From contig CAZJYC010000089.1 in assembly GCA_964550165.1 (NCBI GenBank), positions 1-8,434 of the forward strand: 8,434 bases of DNA, given 5' to 3'. The notes beneath the pieces were generated by a model that was given only the letters and a program-made list of their open reading frames with translations, was not told the origin of the DNA and did no database searches. This document shows, one piece after another, positions 6,265 to 8,434 of the stretch (its first letter is position 1; every line of letters begins with the position of its first letter). A program made the translations under genes and the position numbers. This DNA is from CAZJYC01 sp964550165 (GTDB lineage Bacteria > Acidobacteriota > Aminicenantia > Aminicenantales > Aminicenantaceae).

Positions 6265-6465
6265 TTATCGTTCCCAGTTTCTGGTCGAGGCGACGATGTC
6301 CGCCAAATTGAAAAAGCTTTCTCGGAGGCCAATCCGCTTCCGGACGCCTCCGCTCCGTGTGGCAACATAGAATGTGTAAAGATAGGCATTGGCCGGAAAA
6401 TCAGGCGCGGCAAAATCCGTGACCCATGCGCCGCAACGAAAGGGACGTAAAAGTTGGTTTCCGAA
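6265..6465 (-). pseudogene. coding-like remnant directly behind the permease stop, no start codon
   Basis: After the permease TAA (6466-6468) the same frame stays open for 66 codons to a TAA at 6265-6267. The translation looks protein-like rather than random: WVTDFAAPDFPANAYLYTFY is followed by RSGGVRKRIGLRESFFNLAD. It has no ATG, GTG or TTG start near its beginning and does not look like a membrane segment, so it is unlikely to be a lost end of the permease. I read it as the 3' remnant of a separate GC-rich gene, with family unrecognised. A different frame (6213-6413) has an ATG but a low-complexity, unconvincing product. Chance remains possible. Confidence 0.35.
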
Positions 6466-7764
6466 TTAAGGTTTCCTTCTCACCCAGAGCCAGTTCACCA
6501 GCGCGACCGCTGCGATGACCAGCACAATTTTAAGGTGGCCGCTGCCCATCTGCGTTACCATCAGAGCGCAGAATGCCATGCCAAGGAGCGCCGCCAGCCA
6601 CGCCGCGGGCAGTCGGAAGGAGGCCGCTCCTGGCTGTGTCCTGCGCAACCGAAGCAACGCGGCGCAGACCAACCCGTAGGTAAAGAGCCGCGCCACGGCC
6701 GAGAGGATCGCATTCCAGATGAAGCTGCCATAAATCGCCAACCCCCAGACCAGGGCTGTGTAGACGAGAATCGAAACGTAGGGGGTCCGAAATCGCCTAT
6801 GCACGGCTGCAAAAAATTTGGGGAAGTCGCGCTGCTCGGCGAAGGCAAACGTCAGCCGCGGCGCATTGAGGAATTGCCCGGCCAGGTAGCCGTAGATCGA
6901 AATCAGCACGCCGAGCGCAATTAGAGCAGCGCCGCCCCCACCCAAAAATACGCGCGCGGCCTCAGCCACGGGCCGCTCCTGCACCTCTGGCCGATCGAAG
7001 GCAGCCGGATCAGTGATTGCGGCCATCACCACAAAATGCACCAGCAAGTACACCGCTGTGACGACGATGAGCGCCATGAACAGCGCAAATGGGGCGTCAC
7101 GACGCGGCTCTCTGGCTTCACCCATCGGCATCAGGGCTGCTTCGAAGCCACCGTAGGCGAAGATCAGCACCAGCACCGCTTGAAGCCAGTTGCCGGGCGG
7201 AGCGGCGGAGCCGGAGATGCTGATCCGCCCGCCGACCAGGGCCAGGCCTGACACGATGAAGACGCTCAGCGGCACCAGTTTGGCCACTGTGAAGGCGTTG
7301 CTCACGCTCGCGCCGGACTTTACTCCCCGAATGTTCACCACAGCCAGCAACCCGATGAGCACGCTCAGAACCGCTGCCCGCGGCGCCGGCCAGGTTACTC
7401 TGGGGAGGAAATTGCCGAGATAGACGACGAAAAGGTTGGCGTTCGCCGCCGCCGAAGTCAACCGAACCAGCCAGGCAAACCAGCCTATCTGAATGCCGGC
7501 CAGCGAGCCGAACGCCTTGTGCGCGTAGAGGTACGGGCCTCCCGCTTCGGTGAAGCGCGACGCCACCTCGGCGAAACAGGCCATGATGACACCGATCCCG
7601 AGCGCGGCCAACAGATACGCCAGCGGCGCTGCGCGGCCTAGCAGCCGCGCCACATCATCCGGGAGCCCGAAGATGCCGCTGCCGATGATCCCGTTGATCA
7701 CCAGCGCCACAAGCGTCCAGCGCCCGATAGCCCGCACTAATCTGCTTTGATTTCCCGCGTTCAT
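6466..7764 (-). CDS. APC superfamily amino acid permease
   Basis: A 432-residue integral membrane transporter of the amino acid-polyamine-organocation superfamily, with about 12 predicted membrane helices. Approximate spans: 15-35, 44-68, 82-112, 126-146, 155-177, 189-210, 225-248, 272-297, 325-346, 348-368, 380-400 and 405-425. The unwound helix 1 motif NGIIGSGIFGLP and the helix 6 block FAYGGFEAALMPMGEA with the following REPRRDAPFAL loop are typical of the family and line the substrate site. The substrate cannot be read from the sequence; amino acid uptake or exchange is likely. It starts ATG at 7764 with only a weak Shine-Dalgarno. The ATG overlaps the TGA of a short upstream open stretch. 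Base composition and Ala/Arg/Leu-rich codon use are clearly GC-richer than the lysine operon, suggesting horizontal origin. It is separated from that operon by about 600 nt and is probably a separate unit. Confidence 0.9.
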   Translation of the reverse strand: MNAGNQSRLVRAIGRWTLVALVINGIIGSGIFGLPDDVARLLGRAAPLAYLLAALGIGVIMACFAEVASRFTEAGGPYLYAHKAFGSLAGIQIGWFAWLVRLTSAAANANLFVVYLGNFLPRVTWPAPRAAVLSVLIGLLAVVNIRGVKSGASVSNAFTVAKLVPLSVFIVSGLALVGGRISISGSAAPPGNWLQAVLVLIFAYGGFEAALMPMGEAREPRRDAPFALFMALIVVTAVYLLVHFVVMAAITDPAAFDRPEVQERPVAEAARVFLGGGGAALIALGVLISIYGYLAGQFLNAPRLTFAFAEQRDFPKFFAAVHRRFRTPYVSILVYTALVWGLAIYGSFIWNAILSAVARLFTYGLVCAALLRLRRTQPGAASFRLPAAWLAALLGMAFCALMVTQMGSGHLKIVLVIAAVALVNWLWVRRKP

Positions 7765-7877
7765 GCGCCTGAGGATGCCTCTTGCCCTGTTCTCAGCACG
7801 ATGTCGCCATAGCTGATGACTCCTCTATAGTCTGTCTTGAGCCTGATGGCTGCATTTTTTGGCTTGCGGTCATCTGT
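7761..7877 (-). pseudogene. short coding remnant ending on the permease start (ATGA overlap)
   Basis: A 38-codon open stretch on the minus strand between a TGA at 7878-7880 and a TGA at 7761-7763 that overlaps the permease ATG. It includes RLKTDYRGVISYGDIVLRTG, which reads like real protein. It has no usable start, and the same frame is also open upstream of the TGA at 7878 (LRWADGRLLVSTLL...). It may be the damaged 3' end of a gene that was once coupled to the permease. I do not recognise the family. Confidence 0.25.
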
Positions 7878-8049
7878 TCACAGTGGTGCAGAGGTCAAAA
7901 GTGTAGATACCAAAAGGCGGCCATCGGCCCATCTTAAAATATTTTCGCCGATAATGATTGTTTTTCTCCTCTGCATAAATATGCATAGATTACGCCTCTA
8001 TATCAAGGAAAATCAGCTCCTTTCCTTTAAATGCGGTCAACCAAGGCTA
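7878..8049. other. non-coding or decayed stretch right of the permease
   Basis: This part has lower GC than the permease and multiple stops in all frames on both strands except short runs. On the minus strand a 32-codon stretch starts at an ATG just before AGGAG-like bases and ends at the TGA 7878-7880; it is too short to call. No repeat, RNA gene or transposase fragment was seen. Confidence 0.4.
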
Positions 8050-8166
8050 TTCACTCGTCTTTTTCTCCATGCAGAGCACACCTTTCTCGTAAACATTCGT
8101 GGAGAAGAGCGGTTCAAGAAATTGGTGGAGCGAGCCAAAGATTCGAGGGACCACTTTGAACTATGA
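8050..8166 (+). pseudogene. C-terminal tail remnant resembling TPR/protein-kinase or TPR-regulator proteins
   Basis: The frame ending at the TGA 8164-8166 closes with FLVNIRGEERFKKLVERAKD followed by SRDHFEL. This pattern (a 'D/E-RF-K-L-ER' helix then an acidic-aromatic end) is what I remember at the C-terminus of many large TPR-containing serine/threonine kinases and winged-helix/TPR regulators, where it usually reads like GDPRFKKLMERVKYEWENFEV. Only the last 30-odd codons look related. The frame upstream does not resemble TPR repeats, so the rest of the gene appears lost. I infer a relic, not a functional gene. Confidence 0.4.
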
Positions 8167-8176
8167 ACTCGAAATG

Positions 8177-8377
8177 AAATGTCTAATCCTTGACAGGGAT
8201 CACGGTCTGGCGATATATTCACTCGGTGTTGACAGCATTTCTGTTGAACTCAAAGGGAAGAGAGGCTGGGCGATTCTGCAAAACGGAAAAAGGGAGTTAC
8301 TCAAAAAATTGTTGTTTTTCTCAAAGACAATTGGTTCAGGAAGCATCTTTTTTCCCGTGATGAAAAAAGAGATTTGA
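8177..8377 (+). CDS. weak hypothetical ORF (about 66 residues)
   Basis: An ATG at 8177 opens 66 codons to a TGA near 8377, with the frame extending to another ATG at 8099. The product mixes a beta-like N-terminal part (KCLILDRDHGLAIYS) and a Lys-rich middle (GKRELLKKLL). No Shine-Dalgarno is seen at either ATG, and no family is recognised. It follows immediately after the TPR-type tail remnant in a different frame, so it may be more debris. Confidence 0.2.
   Translation, partial: KCLILDRDHGLAIYSLGVDSISVELKGKRGWAILQNGKRELLKKLLFFSKTIGSGSIFFPVMKKEI
8190..8219 (+). promoter_or_regulatory. sigma-70-like promoter pair
   Basis: TTGACA at 8190-8195 and TATATT at 8214-8219, separated by 18 nt. The boxes are close to consensus and read rightwards, but no clear gene begins between here and the window end. 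It could serve a gene beyond the right edge or be chance. Confidence 0.25.
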
Positions 8378-8434
8378 TAGAGTGAGGAAGGGAGGCGCTG
8401 GTTTCCGTCCCTCCGAAGCCCATGGTGGCGGGTG

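Noticed and set aside
6213..6413. 66-codon minus-strand ORF with ATG behind the permease
   Set aside because: The product is low-complexity with no family resemblance; the overlapping frame in register with the permease reads more like real protein.
6454..6924. 156-codon plus-strand frame opposite the permease
   Set aside because: Charged, Gln/Arg-rich translation typical of the antisense of a hydrophobic membrane protein.

Overview
The window reads as a bacterial chromosome segment of moderate GC with one GC-richer insert. Four gene families point to a free-living bacterium: an M64 peptidase of the kind common in Bacteroidota, Acidobacteriota and Aminicenantota, a DapH-type lysine/diaminopimelate pathway, inverted 'GTCATTGCGAG' family repeats, and a decayed tail of a TPR/kinase-type protein. 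Candidatus Aminicenantota or a relative is my best guess. It is an inference from gene style, not a demonstrated assignment.

Layout. Positions 1-839 (+) hold the C-terminal part of an M64 zinc peptidase that runs off the left edge. It converges on a five-gene minus-strand operon that occupies 929-5865 and is transcribed right to left: a DapA-family aldolase/synthase, homoserine kinase (thrB), tetrahydrodipicolinate N-acetyltransferase (dapH), an M20 metallo-deacylase and a PatA-like aminotransferase. The first three genes overlap by a few bases and are probably translationally coupled. A 214-nt spacer that may encode a tiny peptide separates dapH from the M20 gene.

Together dapH, the aminotransferase and the M20 enzyme supply the acetylase branch of diaminopimelate synthesis: acetylate tetrahydrodipicolinate, transaminate, deacetylate. 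thrB adds a step of threonine synthesis from the same aspartate-semialdehyde/homoserine stem. dapB, dapF, lysA, lysC, asd, hom and thrC are not in the window. The DapA-family protein has the Schiff-base lysine and the substrate arginine, but all three positions of the classic proton-relay triad (Thr44, Tyr107, Tyr133 in E. coli numbering) are replaced by Val, Leu and His. Its exact reaction is therefore open.

Positions 5866-6465 hold the operon's leader with a perfect Shine-Dalgarno sequence and a possible promoter, then a cluster of three related repeat arms, then GC-rich sequence with a non-membrane coding remnant just behind the permease. Positions 6466-7764 (-) encode an APC-superfamily amino-acid permease whose base composition is clearly richer in G and C than the lysine operon, suggesting acquisition from elsewhere. 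Positions 7765-8434 contain no confident gene. They hold short coding remnants on both strands, one of which looks like the C-terminal tail of a TPR/kinase-type protein, a promoter-like pair, and one weak hypothetical ORF.

No rRNA, tRNA, CRISPR array, transposase or riboswitch was seen. The points most worth following up are the altered DapA-family active site in a lysine operon, the use of a DapE/LysK-like M20 enzyme with DapH, and the gene debris around the permease.
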